Of a DNA stretch of 64,000 bases, positions 35,901 to 44,344 are shown piece after piece; position 1 is the first letter of the stretch; each line of letters begins with the position of its first letter. Source of the stretch: Sagittula stellata E-37 (GTDB lineage: Bacteria > Pseudomonadota > Alphaproteobacteria > Rhodobacterales > Rhodobacteraceae); assembly GCF_039724765.1 (NCBI RefSeq), contig NZ_CP155729.1:1736001-1800000 (forward strand), read 5' to 3'. The notes under the pieces are model-generated. The model did no database searches. It had not been told where the DNA came from and saw only the letters and a list, made by a program, of their open reading frames with translations. Made by a program: the position numbers and the translations under genes.

Positions 35901-35968
35901 GCGGCGGCACCAGGGAGGAGGAGAGGTGCCGCCGCTTATGCTCGAACCCCAGGGAGGAGGAGAGGGGT
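35901..35968 (-). ncRNA. Cuckoo (CcsR) RNA unit 4
   Basis: Two stem-loops in tandem on the minus strand. The first (35946-35968) has a 5-bp ACCCC/GGGGT stem, the second (35901-35935) an 11-bp stem GCGGCGGCACC/GGTGCCGCCGC. Both loops read TCTCCTCCTCCCT, containing the CCTCCTCCC motif of cuckoo RNAs. The unit repeats with a period near 102 bp. Confidence 0.82.
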
Positions 35969-36002
35969 CAGGCATAGTCTGGCCCGAAGGCCGTTGTAGG
36001 GT

Positions 36003-36070
36003 GCGACGGTGCCAGGGAGGAGGAGAGGCACCGCCGCTTATGCTCGAACCCCAGGGAGGAGGAGAGGGGT
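36003..36070 (-). ncRNA. Cuckoo (CcsR) RNA unit 3
   Basis: Same two-hairpin layout as unit 4. The first stem is at 36048-36070 and the second at 36003-36037. Within the second stem one position is A-C on the plus strand but G-U in the minus-strand RNA, which supports the minus strand as the transcribed strand. Each loop carries CCTCCTCCC. Confidence 0.83.
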
Positions 36071-36106
36071 CAGGCATAGTCTGGCCCGAAGGCCTTTGTT
36101 CGTTGC

Positions 36107-36174
36107 GCGGCGGCGCCAGGGAGGAGGAGAGGCGCCGCCGCTGATGCTAAGACCCCAGGGAGGAGGAGAGGGGG
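36107..36174 (-). ncRNA. Cuckoo (CcsR) RNA unit 2
   Basis: Two stem-loops: a short CCCC/GGGG stem (36152-36174) and an 11-bp stem GCGGCGGCGCC/GGCGCCGCCGC (36107-36141), both with the pyrimidine loop TCTCCTCCTCCCT on the minus strand. Stem bases differ from the other units but pairing is kept. Confidence 0.83.
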
Positions 36175-36211
36175 CTTGCATCTCTGGGCCTGTCGGCCCG
36201 TTGTTTCTTGT

Positions 36212-36280
36212 GGCGGTGCATCCAGGGAGGAGGAGAGGATGCACCGCCTAAGACGGAAGGGGCGGGAGGAGGAGTGCCCC
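36212..36280 (-). ncRNA. Cuckoo (CcsR) RNA unit 1, closest to ccaF
   Basis: The first unit downstream of ccaF. A short GGGGC/GCCCC stem (36259-36280) and a 12-bp stem GGCGGTGCATCC/GGATGCACCGCC (36212-36248) each expose the CCTCCTCCC loop on the minus strand. It begins 10 bp after the ccaF stop, so the RNAs are probably cut from the ccaF transcript. Confidence 0.83.
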
Positions 36281-36289
36281 TAGCCGAAT

Positions 36290-36505
36290 TCAGAGTTCGT
36301 ATGCCGCCTGGTAGGCCACGCGACGGATTTCGCTGCGGCCAAGGCCCAGATCGGCCAGTTCGCGGTTGCTGAGCGACGACAGCTCACGGAAAGTCTGGTT
36401 GAAGACCTTGCGACGTGCGCGGCGTGCGCGGATGGTTTCGACGATCCCGGAGAAGCTGGTCAAAGCGCTTTGGGGCTGCGTCGTGTATTCGGTTGCGTGT
36501 GCCAT
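36290..36505 (-). CDS. ccaF1: DUF1127 small protein CcaF1-like
   Basis: A 71-residue basic protein whose C-terminal half is DUF1127 (RKVFNQTFRELSSLSNRELADLGLGRSEIRRVAYQAAYEL). It matches the length and placement of Rhodobacter sphaeroides CcaF1, an RNA-binding protein reported to take part in maturing the CcsR sRNAs encoded in its own transcript. Here it likewise precedes an array of CcsR/cuckoo hairpins on the same strand with a 10-bp gap. The start at 36505 is preferred; a start 14 codons upstream is possible. Expression is stress-dependent (RpoH factors) in R. sphaeroides; no clear matching promoter was identified here. Confidence 0.9.
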   Translation of the reverse strand: MAHATEYTTQPQSALTSFSGIVETIRARRARRKVFNQTFRELSSLSNRELADLGLGRSEIRRVAYQAAYEL

Positions 36506-36626
36506 GATTACGTGCCTCTGTTGGCGTTGCTGCCTCGGTTGATCCAAAGATGGAGCAAATGCTGCGGGTGCACAACGCCCTCATCGACAATGCTGCCATG
36601 CGGAATGTGCATACAACATGCGAGTT

Positions 36627-36649
36627 TTGCTTATTATTTAGCAAGCTTG
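36627..36649. promoter_or_regulatory. AT-rich divergent control region with palindromes
   Basis: Between ccaF and mrp, TTGCT (36627-36631) and AGCAA (36640-36644) flank an AT core, overlapping the palindrome CAAGCTTG (36642-36649). This is the most AT-rich spot in the 223-bp divergent gap and a probable place for promoter or operator elements. No specific regulator is recognised. Confidence 0.4.
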
Positions 36650-36728
36650 GTGTGCAGCATTTCGGTCTTCGGTTGAGGCGACGCGGGGTAAACGCCACTG
36701 AAAGCGGCAAAAGGAAGGGTATCGGGCG

Positions 36729-37793
36729 ATGACTTTGGAAAAAGCGGACGTCGAATCAATCTTGGCGCGGGTAAAGGTTTCGGAGGGCGAAACCTTGGGC
36801 TCGGCCGACATGATCCGGGCGCTTGTAGTCGAGGGCGGCGCGGTGCGTTTTGTCATCGAGGCGCCCACTCCGGAACGTGCGAAGCAGATGGAGGCGGTCA
36901 GGGCGGACGCGGAGGCGGCGGTGCGGGCGATTCCCGGCGTGACTTCTGTTTCTGTTGCGCTCACGGCGCACGGCCCTTCGAAACCTGCCCCGTCGCTCAA
37001 GATGGGCGGTCACATGCAGCCGCAGGCCGGGCCGATGAAGCCGGAGGGGGTCAAGGCAATCATCGCCATTGGCTCCGGCAAGGGCGGTGTGGGGAAATCC
37101 ACCGTTTCGTCCAACCTCGCCGTCGCGCTCGCGCGCGCGGGCAAGAAGGTCGGGTTGCTGGATGCGGACATCCACGGTCCGTCACAGCCGCGCATGTTCG
37201 GTATCACCAAACGTCCGGCCAGCCCGGACGGAAAGACCATCGAGCCGCTGCACGCGCATGGCGTCACCCTCATGTCGGTCGGTGCCATGTTGCCGGAAGA
37301 AAAGGCGGTGATCTGGCGGGGTCCGATGTTGATGGGCGCGCTGCAGCAGATGTTGATGCAGGTTGCCTGGGGGCCACTTGATGTGCTGCTGATCGACCTT
37401 CCGCCGGGCACGGGGGACGTGCAGCTTACACTGGGGCAGAAGTCGCAGCTTGCCGGGGCGATCGTGGTCAGCACGCCCCAGGATGTGGCCTTGCTCGATG
37501 CCAAGAAAGCATTGGATGCCTTCGCCACGCTGAAGGTGCCAGTACTGGGTCTCATTGAAAACATGGCCGTCTTCACCTGTCCGCATTGCGGCAAGGACAG
37601 TCATATCTTCGGTCACGGCGGAGTCGCGGCAGAGGCGGAGCGGCTCAGTCTTCCGCTGCTGGCCCAGTTGCCCATCGACCTCGACACCCGCGTGTCGGGC
37701 GATGCGGGGACGCCGGTGGCTCTGGGCGACGGGCTCATGGCGGAGGCCTACGCCAAGCTTGCGGACCGTTTTATAAGGGGCGGACTGGTCTGA
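36729..37793 (+). CDS. mrp: Mrp/ApbC iron-sulfur carrier ATPase
   Basis: A 354-residue P-loop NTPase of the Mrp/NBP35 family. Residues 1-80 form a DUF59/MIP18-like domain, then Walker [16 protein letters not shown] (near residue 117) and the metal-cluster motif CPHCG near residue 282. These proteins carry and deliver Fe-S clusters. It has its own promoter region shared with ccaF and is followed by a 302-bp gap. Confidence 0.93.
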   Translation: MTLEKADVESILARVKVSEGETLGSADMIRALVVEGGAVRFVIEAPTPERAKQMEAVRADAEAAVRAIPGVTSVSVALTAHGPSKPAPSLKMGGHMQPQAGPMKPEGVKAIIAIGSGKGGVGKSTVSSNLAVALARAGKKVGLLDADIHGPSQPRMFGITKRPASPDGKTIEPLHAHGVTLMSVGAMLPEEKAVIWRGPMLMGALQQMLMQVAWGPLDVLLIDLPPGTGDVQLTLGQKSQLAGAIVVSTPQDVALLDAKKALDAFATLKVPVLGLIENMAVFTCPHCGKDSHIFGHGGVAAEAERLSLPLLAQLPIDLDTRVSGDAGTPVALGDGLMAEAYAKLADRFIRGGLV

Positions 37794-37895
37794 CGGGCAG
37801 AGTATCGGAGGGGCGTTGCGCAGGCCCGGTCCGAAGGGCAAACGAAGTGTTCATGTCGTTGAAATGATGCGCGTGTCAACTTTGGGTTGCACAAT

Positions 37896-37925
37896 CCGGC
37901 CGATTGAGGGGGTGTAATCGGCCGG
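37896..37925. repeat. 10-bp inverted repeat between convergent genes
   Basis: CCGGCCGATT (37896-37905) and AATCGGCCGG (37916-37925) form a perfect stem with a 10-nt loop, 103 bp after the mrp stop. It could terminate mrp, though no T-tract follows on either side. Confidence 0.5.
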
Positions 37926-38011
37926 TTGGTAACCATTTTACACACTAACACTCGACCGACTCGCCCCGATTTCCCCCGAGCAAAGCCGTTCGGTTCGCAT
38001 TATGACAAAGG

Positions 38012-38026
38012 TTAACAAATCGTTAA
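38012..38026. promoter_or_regulatory. CtrA-like box in a convergent gap
   Basis: TTAA-CAAATCG-TTAA fits TTAA-N7-TTAA, and the wider GTTAAC-AAATC-GTTAAC is a symmetric form. It lies 70 bp from the holB stop and 219 bp after the mrp stop, with no annotated gene start nearby. It may mark the promoter of an unseen short transcript. Confidence 0.5.
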
Positions 38027-38095
38027 CGTCTTTTTCAAGATGACGTTGCGTCACCCTTGCGGCGCGGTTCAAACAGCCCTCTGAAACCCTCGTTT

Positions 38096-39214
38096 TTATG
38101 CTGCATGCTGCAGGTGCAGAAACATATCTGTAATGAGCATGGCCGGATCGACGTTGACGGCGCGCGCATGCCTTGCCCTGTCGCCTGTCGTCTGGATTGC
38201 CTCCGCCCAGGCGCGTCCGCGCGCTTTGTCGGGCGCAAGCCGAAGCAGGATCTCCGCCTCTCCCGGCACGATTTCGGGTGGAGTGTGGCCGGTCACGCCC
38301 GTTCTTGCCAGACGCGACACCAGCCGGTCGGTCAGGGTGAGCGCCAAAGACAGGCGGTCCTCACGCCCCTTGCCGGCACAACTTTCGGCCAGCGCCAGCA
38401 TAGCGGGCCGGTCGAGACGGGGCAGGCTGCCCAGTACCGACAGGATCTGGCGGTACAGTGCGAGACCGTCTTGGTTGAAAAGACGCACCGCCGTGCCGAC
38501 CGACCCTTCGGACAACATGGTCATGGCCAACGTGTCTTCCGCGGGTATGTCGATCCGTGCCTGATCGAGTGCGGCGCGCATGTCGCCCTCCTCGAGCGGG
38601 CCGAGGCGGAGCGTGCGGCACCGCGACCGGATCGTCGGCAACAGCCGGGCGGGCTGGTGCGAGATCAGCAGCAACGTGGCACGCGCAGGCGGCTCTTCCA
38701 GCATCTTGAGAAGCGCGTTGGCCGCTTGCGTGTTCATTTCGTCCGCACTGTCGACGATCACGACGCGCCTGCCGCCATCGGCAGAGGACAAAGCGAAGAA
38801 GTTGAAGAGCTTGCGCACCTCGTCGACGCGGATCAGATCCGACAGCTTGTCGCCCTTGTCGTTAGGGCCGCGTCTCAGCAGGAAAAGGCCCGGCTCGGAC
38901 CGCGCGAGCATGCGTCGCGAGACGGGATGATCTTCAGTGATATCGAGCGTTGCCGGCGGTGGTGGCGCGCCGAAGAGCCCGTCGTCCTCTTGTGGAGGTG
39001 TCGCCAGCAGGAAACGGGCAATGCGCCAGGCGAGGGTGGCCTTGCCGACGCCCCTCGGTCCGCTGAGCAACCAGGCGTGGTGCAGCCGTTGCGAGTTGAA
39101 GGCGGCCAGGAAATCCTTCTCTGCCTGCGCCTGACCGAACAGGTTTAGGGTGGTACGTGGGTGGGGTGCGCCCTCGACGGCGTCCGGCTCCGGCAGGTCT
39201 GCAGGGTCAGCCAT
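38096..39214 (-). CDS. holB: DNA polymerase III delta' subunit
   Basis: A 372-residue clamp-loader subunit. The AAA+ core has SGPRGVGKATLAWRIARFL (Walker A) and the SRC motif in TIRSRCRTL, followed by a C-terminal helical domain. Delta' is a fixed part of the clamp loader. It is the last gene of the SPOR-dacC-tmk-holB cluster on the minus strand, 50 bp after tmk. Confidence 0.9.
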   Translation of the reverse strand: MADPADLPEPDAVEGAPHPRTTLNLFGQAQAEKDFLAAFNSQRLHHAWLLSGPRGVGKATLAWRIARFLLATPPQEDDGLFGAPPPPATLDITEDHPVSRRMLARSEPGLFLLRRGPNDKGDKLSDLIRVDEVRKLFNFFALSSADGGRRVVIVDSADEMNTQAANALLKMLEEPPARATLLLISHQPARLLPTIRSRCRTLRLGPLEEGDMRAALDQARIDIPAEDTLAMTMLSEGSVGTAVRLFNQDGLALYRQILSVLGSLPRLDRPAMLALAESCAGKGREDRLSLALTLTDRLVSRLARTGVTGHTPPEIVPGEAEILLRLAPDKARGRAWAEAIQTTGDRARHARAVNVDPAMLITDMFLHLQHAA

Positions 39215-39264
39215 GACGGAATGGCCCCCGGGGCAGGTCCGCGCGGTGCGTCACCGCAAAGGCG

Positions 39265-39903
39265 TCACGGTCTGGCATCCAGTGCCTCCATAACCGTGGC
39301 GTGAATGTCGGCGGCGACGTATTCCGGCCGTCTGTTGCCGTCGATCACGCGGATTCGTGCAGGAAACTCCTCGGACAGTGCAAGAAATCCCGCGCGCATC
39401 TGGAGCTGAAGCGCGATTCCGAAGTCTTCGAACCTCTCTTCGGCGGTGGCGCGGGCTTTCGCCCGTGACAATCCGGCCTCCGGGTCCATGTCGAGGATGA
39501 TGGTCAGGTCCGGTTCCATCCCGATCATTAGGTTGTGCAGCTTGTCGACCGTATCGCGCAGCCCCTGGCGTCCCTGGTACAGACGGGTGGAATCGGCAAA
39601 GCGGTCGCAGATCACGACCTCGCCACGAGTTAGAGCGGGGCGGATCGTCCGCTCCATGTGGTCGCGGCGCGCGGCGGTGAACAGCAGAAGCTCTGTTTCC
39701 GGGGACCAGCGATCCGGATCGCCCTGCAACACGAGGGCCCGGATTTCTTCTGCGCCCGGAGAGCCACCGGGTTCTCTGGTCAGGAGTGCCGTCATCCCGT
39801 CCGCGGACAGCCGTTCCGCCAGCATGCGGGCTTGCGTGGATTTGCCGGAGCCGTCGATCCCTTCGAAGGACAGGAACAGCCCGCTATGACCGCGGCCGTT
39901 CAC
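39265..39903 (-). CDS. tmk: Thymidylate kinase
   Basis: A 212-residue dTMP kinase with P-loop FLSFEGIDGSGKSTQ and the DRF motif in VVICDRFADSTRLYQG; the LID is Arg-rich (AKARATAEERF). It makes dTDP. The start is GTG at 39903, overlapping the dacC stop by GTGA. The much longer upstream frame is antisense read-through. Confidence 0.94.
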   Translation of the reverse strand: MNGRGHSGLFLSFEGIDGSGKSTQARMLAERLSADGMTALLTREPGGSPGAEEIRALVLQGDPDRWSPETELLLFTAARRDHMERTIRPALTRGEVVICDRFADSTRLYQGRQGLRDTVDKLHNLMIGMEPDLTIILDMDPEAGLSRAKARATAEERFEDFGIALQLQMRAGFLALSEEFPARIRVIDGNRRPEYVAADIHATVMEALDARP

Positions 39904-41081
39904 GAGGCGCCTGCGTCCCCGGTTGTATCGGGTGTGTCTGAAAACCGTTTCAGCAGGACCTGGCTGACGGTCAGCATCCGATCCATGAAACCGCCCGCGG
40001 GCACGTCGCCCGCAGCCACGAGCGGGACACGGGTTTCGGGCAGACCTTCGGGCTGGATGATGAGTTCGGCGAGCCTCTGCCCCTTGTTGACCGGGGCCTG
40101 AATCGGACCGGTGTAGACGACCTCTGCCGTGACGCCGCCCGCTGTCATGGTCGGCAGGAGGAGGGTGATATCCTTTTCGGAGACGAGGTCGACGTGGTCC
40201 TGTGCACCCAGCCAAAGCTCGGCCTGCGTGATCGGCTGGTCCTTCTTGACGATGGTCTGTTCGGCGAATTGCCGGAAGGCCCAGTTCACGATTGCTTCGG
40301 ACTGTTCGGCACGTTCGCCGGCGGTGGCCAGACCCGTCATGGCAAAGATGATCCGGCGCTGGTCGTTCTTCGCCGACCCCACCAGCCCGTAGCCCGCTTC
40401 CTGGGTATGGCCGGTCTTCAGCCCGTCGGCCCCGATGTTAAGAGACAACAGCGGGTTACGATTGTTCACATTGGAAGGCGCACGACCGTCGAACTCGAAC
40501 TTCTTTTCGCCGAACATCGGGTAGAATTCGGGGAAGTCCTGAATGATGTGCAGCGCCAGAAGCGTCAGGTCGCGCATCGACATGACATGCCCGTCGGCGG
40601 GCCAGCCCGAGGCGTTCTTGAACGTCGAATTGGTCATCCCAAGCTGGTGGGCGCGCTGGGTCATCAGGCGCGCGAACCCGGCTTCCGTGCCGTCGGGGGA
40701 CAGCGCCTCGGCCAGGACGGCGCAGGCGTCGTTGCCGGAAAGCACGATGATGCCGCGCAGCAGGTCCTCCACCCGAATCCGGTCCTTGGTGTTCAGGAAC
40801 ATGGTGGAGCCGGTGTAGGACATGGCATGTTCCGAGACCGGCAGCCGTTCGTCGAGCGAGAGGCGCCCGTCGCGGATCGCCTCGAACGTGATGTACAAGG
40901 TCATCAGCTTCGACATGGAGGCTGGCGGCACGGCTTCGTCGGCGTTCTTCGCCAGAAGGACCGTGCCGGTGGTCACGTCGATCACGTGCGCGGCGGTGGC
41001 CTTCGTGTCGAATGCTGCGGCCTGCGTGGCCAGAAGAATGGCGGTGCCGGCGGCGAGAAGGCGGCGTGTCGTTTTTCGCAT
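39900..41081 (-). CDS. dacC: D-alanyl-D-alanine carboxypeptidase (PBP5 type)
   Basis: A 393-residue S11-family peptidase with a signal peptide (RLLAAGTAILLATQAAA). The catalytic SxxK is S55-M-S-K58, the SGN motif is in IIVLSGNDACAV, and KTG in GADGLKTGHTQEAGYG. It removes the terminal D-Ala from peptidoglycan stem peptides in the periplasm. It sits between a SPOR lipoprotein gene and tmk. The symbol is tentative, as dacA/C/D paralogues cannot be told apart here. Confidence 0.9.
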   Translation of the reverse strand: MRKTTRRLLAAGTAILLATQAAAFDTKATAAHVIDVTTGTVLLAKNADEAVPPASMSKLMTLYITFEAIRDGRLSLDERLPVSEHAMSYTGSTMFLNTKDRIRVEDLLRGIIVLSGNDACAVLAEALSPDGTEAGFARLMTQRAHQLGMTNSTFKNASGWPADGHVMSMRDLTLLALHIIQDFPEFYPMFGEKKFEFDGRAPSNVNNRNPLLSLNIGADGLKTGHTQEAGYGLVGSAKNDQRRIIFAMTGLATAGERAEQSEAIVNWAFRQFAEQTIVKKDQPITQAELWLGAQDHVDLVSEKDITLLLPTMTAGGVTAEVVYTGPIQAPVNKGQRLAELIIQPEGLPETRVPLVAAGDVPAGGFMDRMLTVSQVLLKRFSDTPDTTGDAGAS

Positions 41082-41349
41082 GGGGGCCTCGGAGTAGATG
41101 CTCGATTCTGCTCAGGGATGTTTATCGCTCATGTGGCTGGCTGTGTCACCCGGCGGTGGCGGCGGATCGCCTGTGAAGCCGGCCAGAGCTGGACACGTCT
41201 CCGCGACCGGTTGGCCCAAGCTCCGGCCGATCGCGTGGGCATGACGATGATACGGAAGGCAAAAAGGGCCGCGGATGCCCTGTCAGCACGGTTCGTCTCG
41301 TGAACGGTCGACAGCGTGGCCCGGACAGAGGCACCGGGCGCCCGCATCG

Positions 41350-42288
41350 TCAGTCGGACACGGCGTAGGCGTCTTCGAACCCGGACGACTTGATGGTTTT
41401 CAGGAGCTGCGCGCGCTCCGCCTCGGTCTGTGCAGGGCCAACGACAACGCGCCAGAACGGCTTGCTCTTCATCGTGCCGGGCTTGACGGTGGGCAGCATG
41501 CCTGCCTGACGCATGGCTGTCGCGGTGTTGTTGGCGTTCTCCTCGACCGAGAAGATGCCGATCTGCAGGTACGGTCGGGCGAGTTTCGAGGCCGCAGGGG
41601 GCTTCGGCGCTGCTGCGGGTTGCGCAACCGCGGCCGATGCGGGTTCGAGTGCCGCCGTCTGTACCGGCATGATGCTGTCGTCAGCCGTGGACGACGCGGT
41701 GTCGAGCGCGCGCGAGGCGCTGTCCAGCACCGGGTCCAGTGCGCCTTCGGTCACGTCAGGAGCAGAAGGCAGGGCGCCGCCGGCTGCCATCGCCAAGGGG
41801 TCGGCCTGGGCGTCTTCCGGTGCCTTCATCTCTTCGCGGCGCAGCGCGACGACGTCGAGGTTGGCCGGTGCGCCCGCCAGCATGCCGATGGCCGCGGCCG
41901 CGTCGGAGGACACCTGAATGCGCGGACCGGGCGACGACCGCTCCTTGCGGAACAATGCGCCGATGACGAACTTGCCGTTCGCCGTGTTGCGGATGATCGT
42001 GCGTTCCGGCTCTTCGACGTCGGGGTGTGCGACCCAGACTCCGCCCAGCGACGGACGTCCGTCCCAGAGACCCGCTTCCTTGGCCGAGAAGATTTCCGGC
42101 GCTTCTACGTCCCGCTCGGTCGCCAGGGCGCCTCCCGGTGCGGATGCGGCGCGCGACACCTGCTGGCCATCGCCCTTGGGCTTGAGGAAACCCGGCATCT
42201 GCCCCTCGGAACATCCGGTTACGACCAACAGGGCGCTTACCATCACGGACGCTCGCAGGGTTCTGCCTTTGGAAGAAAGACTGCTCAT
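41350..42288 (-). CDS. SPOR-domain lipoprotein
   Basis: A 312-residue protein. The N-terminus has a membrane segment ending in lipobox VVTGC, so it is probably a lipoprotein. The middle is Ala/Pro-rich, and the last 75 residues (RPYLQIGIFSVEENANNTATAMRQAG...FWRVVVGPAQTEAERAQLLKTIK) form a SPOR domain that binds denuded septal peptidoglycan. Placement upstream of dacC fits a division-site role. The start at 42288 is chosen for the lipobox; a frame to 42333 is longer by 15 basic residues. Confidence 0.88.
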   Translation of the reverse strand: MSSLSSKGRTLRASVMVSALLVVTGCSEGQMPGFLKPKGDGQQVSRAASAPGGALATERDVEAPEIFSAKEAGLWDGRPSLGGVWVAHPDVEEPERTIIRNTANGKFVIGALFRKERSSPGPRIQVSSDAAAAIGMLAGAPANLDVVALRREEMKAPEDAQADPLAMAAGGALPSAPDVTEGALDPVLDSASRALDTASSTADDSIMPVQTAALEPASAAVAQPAAAPKPPAASKLARPYLQIGIFSVEENANNTATAMRQAGMLPTVKPGTMKSKPFWRVVVGPAQTEAERAQLLKTIKSSGFEDAYAVSD

Positions 42289-42505
42289 CTTGTGCCTCGT
42301 GCCTCTTGTGCCGCGTGTTACGCGGCGCCGCACCGGTTATCCGGCAACAGCTTTGATCTGCCTCTGATCGGGCTCTGACGTCCCTTGTTCCGCTGGAGAG
42401 TAACGTTTTGGGATCGGTCTGAAAAGCCTGCATCGTTCCAATGCGCGGTTTTTCCGTCGTGCGTGCTTTCAGAATCGTTTTTCAGGGGGTATCGATGCCC
42501 GCCAC

Positions 42506-42595
42506 GGAGGTTTGGCAGAGTGGTCGATTGCGGCGGTCTTGAAAACCGTTGGGCGTGAGAGCGTCCCCAGGGTTCGAATCCCTGAGCCTCCGCCA
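42506..42595 (+). tRNA. tRNA-Ser (anticodon TGA)
   Basis: A 90-nt serine tRNA with a 7-bp acceptor (GGAGGTT with AGCCTCC, one G-T), anticodon loop CTTGAAA giving anticodon TGA, a long variable arm typical of tRNA-Ser, T-loop GTTCGAATC and genome-encoded GCCA end. It would read UCA and related serine codons. Confidence 0.97.
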
Positions 42596-42638
42596 CAACC
42601 CATTGGAATGCTGCGGTCGTATTGTCGGAGTGGCGCGT

Positions 42639-43490
42639 TCAGGGACGTCGTTGGAACAGAATGACCAGCAGCGCCAGCAGCGACGAGCCCAGCATCAGCA
42701 GCAGCGACACGGCATTGAGCAGCGGAGTAGAGCCCTCTTTCAGCCGGTCGAACATGGCGATGGTCAGTGGCGCGTCGGAGCCCACCAGCATGAGCGTGGT
42801 GTTGAAGTTCTCGAAGCTCATCAGGAAGGCCACGACAACGGCGCCGATCATCGCGGGCGCGAGGAAGGGCAGGGTGATCGTCCGCACCGCCGTCAGCCGG
42901 TCCGCGCCAAGGTTCAGCGCCGCCTCTTCCAGCGTGCGGTCGAACTTTTGCAGCCGCGCCGAAATGACAAGGGTGGCGATCGTGGTGATAAAGCTGAACT
43001 GCCCCAGGATCACCAGCAAGAGCCCCGGCCGCAGCGCCTGGATGTCCATCTGAGCCAGGTCCCAGATGCCATTGGCCAGCGTCGAGGAAAACACCAGGAT
43101 CGAGATGCCCAGCACGATCCCCGGGATCACCAGCGGCAGCAGCATCAGCACGTAAAGCACGGATTTGCCGCGAAAGTCGTAGCGGTTGAAGAGGAAGGCA
43201 TTGGTCGTGCCCACCGCCACCGACAGCACAGCCACACAGAGCGCCACGAGGGCCGAGGTGCCGACCGCGCGCAGGATGCCGCGTTCGTGGAAAACGCCGA
43301 TCTGCGGCCGCTCGGCGCCGAAGAACCAGTTCCAGGTAAACCCCTCCCAGGGCAGCGACGGGAACTGGCTGTCGTTGAAGGCAAAGACCGCCACCACCGT
43401 CAGCGGCAGCGCGAGGTAGAGGAAAAAGAGCGCCACGTAGCCGGCATAGACCAGTCGGAAGGCGCGCGAGGAAGGTATCGTCGGGATCAT
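42639..43490 (-). CDS. potC: Polyamine-type ABC permease (PotC)
   Basis: A 283-residue inner-membrane permease with about six helices and the EAA motif of binding-protein-dependent transporters (LEEAALNLGADRLTAVRTITLPFLAPA). It is the second permease of a PotABCD-type importer. Its ATG overlaps the potB stop by ATGA at 43487-43490; the ORF extending to 43640 is therefore over-long. Polyamine specificity is inferred from the whole operon. Confidence 0.9.
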   Translation of the reverse strand: MIPTIPSSRAFRLVYAGYVALFFLYLALPLTVVAVFAFNDSQFPSLPWEGFTWNWFFGAERPQIGVFHERGILRAVGTSALVALCVAVLSVAVGTTNAFLFNRYDFRGKSVLYVLMLLPLVIPGIVLGISILVFSSTLANGIWDLAQMDIQALRPGLLLVILGQFSFITTIATLVISARLQKFDRTLEEAALNLGADRLTAVRTITLPFLAPAMIGAVVVAFLMSFENFNTTLMLVGSDAPLTIAMFDRLKEGSTPLLNAVSLLLMLGSSLLALLVILFQRRP

Positions 43491-44344
43491 CCCATCGTCT
43501 CCTTCAATGTACGGCCCGTGAGGCGCAGCATGCCCCAGACGATCACGGAGCTCAGCACCAGCAGCATGAAGCCGAAGGCGGCGCCAAGTTCCCAGTTCGA
43601 TCGCACGATGAACTGGTTGTAGATCATCTCGGTGAACCACAGGCTGTCCTTGCCGCCCAGCATGGTCGGCGTCAGGTAATTGCCGAGGCTCAGCATGAAG
43701 ACCACGATGCAGCCCGACACGATGCCGGGCATGGCATGGGGGATGATGATCTCGCGCAGCACCGAAAGACCGGAACCACCAAGGTCATAGCCCGCTTCGA
43801 TCACGCTGTCGTCCAGGCTTTCCAGCGTCGTGACAAGCGGCACCACCATGAACAGCATCGAGGTATAGACGAGGCCGACCATCATCGTGGCATCGGTGTA
43901 AAGCATCTCGACCGGCTGATCGGCAAGGCCCGTCCATTGCAAAAGGTTCGACACGATCCCGGTCTCGCGCAGCAGAATCATCCAGCCGAAGGTGCGCACC
44001 AGCTCCGAGACGTAGAACGGGATCAGGCAGAGCATGAAAAGCACCTGTTGCAGCCGCCCCTTGGCCATCTTGGCGATGTAATAGGCGACCGGAAAGGCGA
44101 TCAGCAGCGTGATCGCCGTCGCCAGTACCGACATGACCGCCGTGCGCGCGAAGGTCCGCAGGTAGAGCGGTTCGGTCAGCGCCTTTTCGTATTGCGTGAG
44201 GCTGCGGTCGTAGACGCCGAAACTGACGCGTTCGCGCAGGCTGATCAGCAGCATGTCGATATGCGGGATGATGATCAGCAGGCCCAGCCACAGCACAAGG
44301 GGCGTCAGCAGCAGGTAGAAGGCGATGCGGGACTGGCTGCGCAT
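43487..44344 (-). CDS. potB: Polyamine-type ABC permease (PotB)
   Basis: A 285-residue membrane protein beginning MRSQSRIAFYLLLTPLVLWLG, with an EAA loop (VIEAGYDLGGSGLSVLREIIIPHAMPGI). It pairs with the following permease. Its start overlaps the ATPase stop by one base (TGATG), indicating tight translational coupling. Confidence 0.9.
   Translation of the reverse strand: MRSQSRIAFYLLLTPLVLWLGLLIIIPHIDMLLISLRERVSFGVYDRSLTQYEKALTEPLYLRTFARTAVMSVLATAITLLIAFPVAYYIAKMAKGRLQQVLFMLCLIPFYVSELVRTFGWMILLRETGIVSNLLQWTGLADQPVEMLYTDATMMVGLVYTSMLFMVVPLVTTLESLDDSVIEAGYDLGGSGLSVLREIIIPHAMPGIVSGCIVVFMLSLGNYLTPTMLGGKDSLWFTEMIYNQFIVRSNWELGAAFGFMLLVLSSVIVWGMLRLTGRTLKETMG

Noticed and set aside
35899..36251. Plus-strand frames rich in Q-G-G-G-E repeats through the purine-rich repeats
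   Set aside because: They arise from the GGGAGGAGGAG hairpin loops; stem covariation and the minus-strand terminator show RNA elements, not coding repeats.
35860..36280. CRISPR array or simple VNTR at the GGGAGGAGGAGAG repeats
   Set aside because: Repeats are only about 14 bp, lie alternately inside short and long stems, and no cas genes are near. The cuckoo RNA explanation fits all features.
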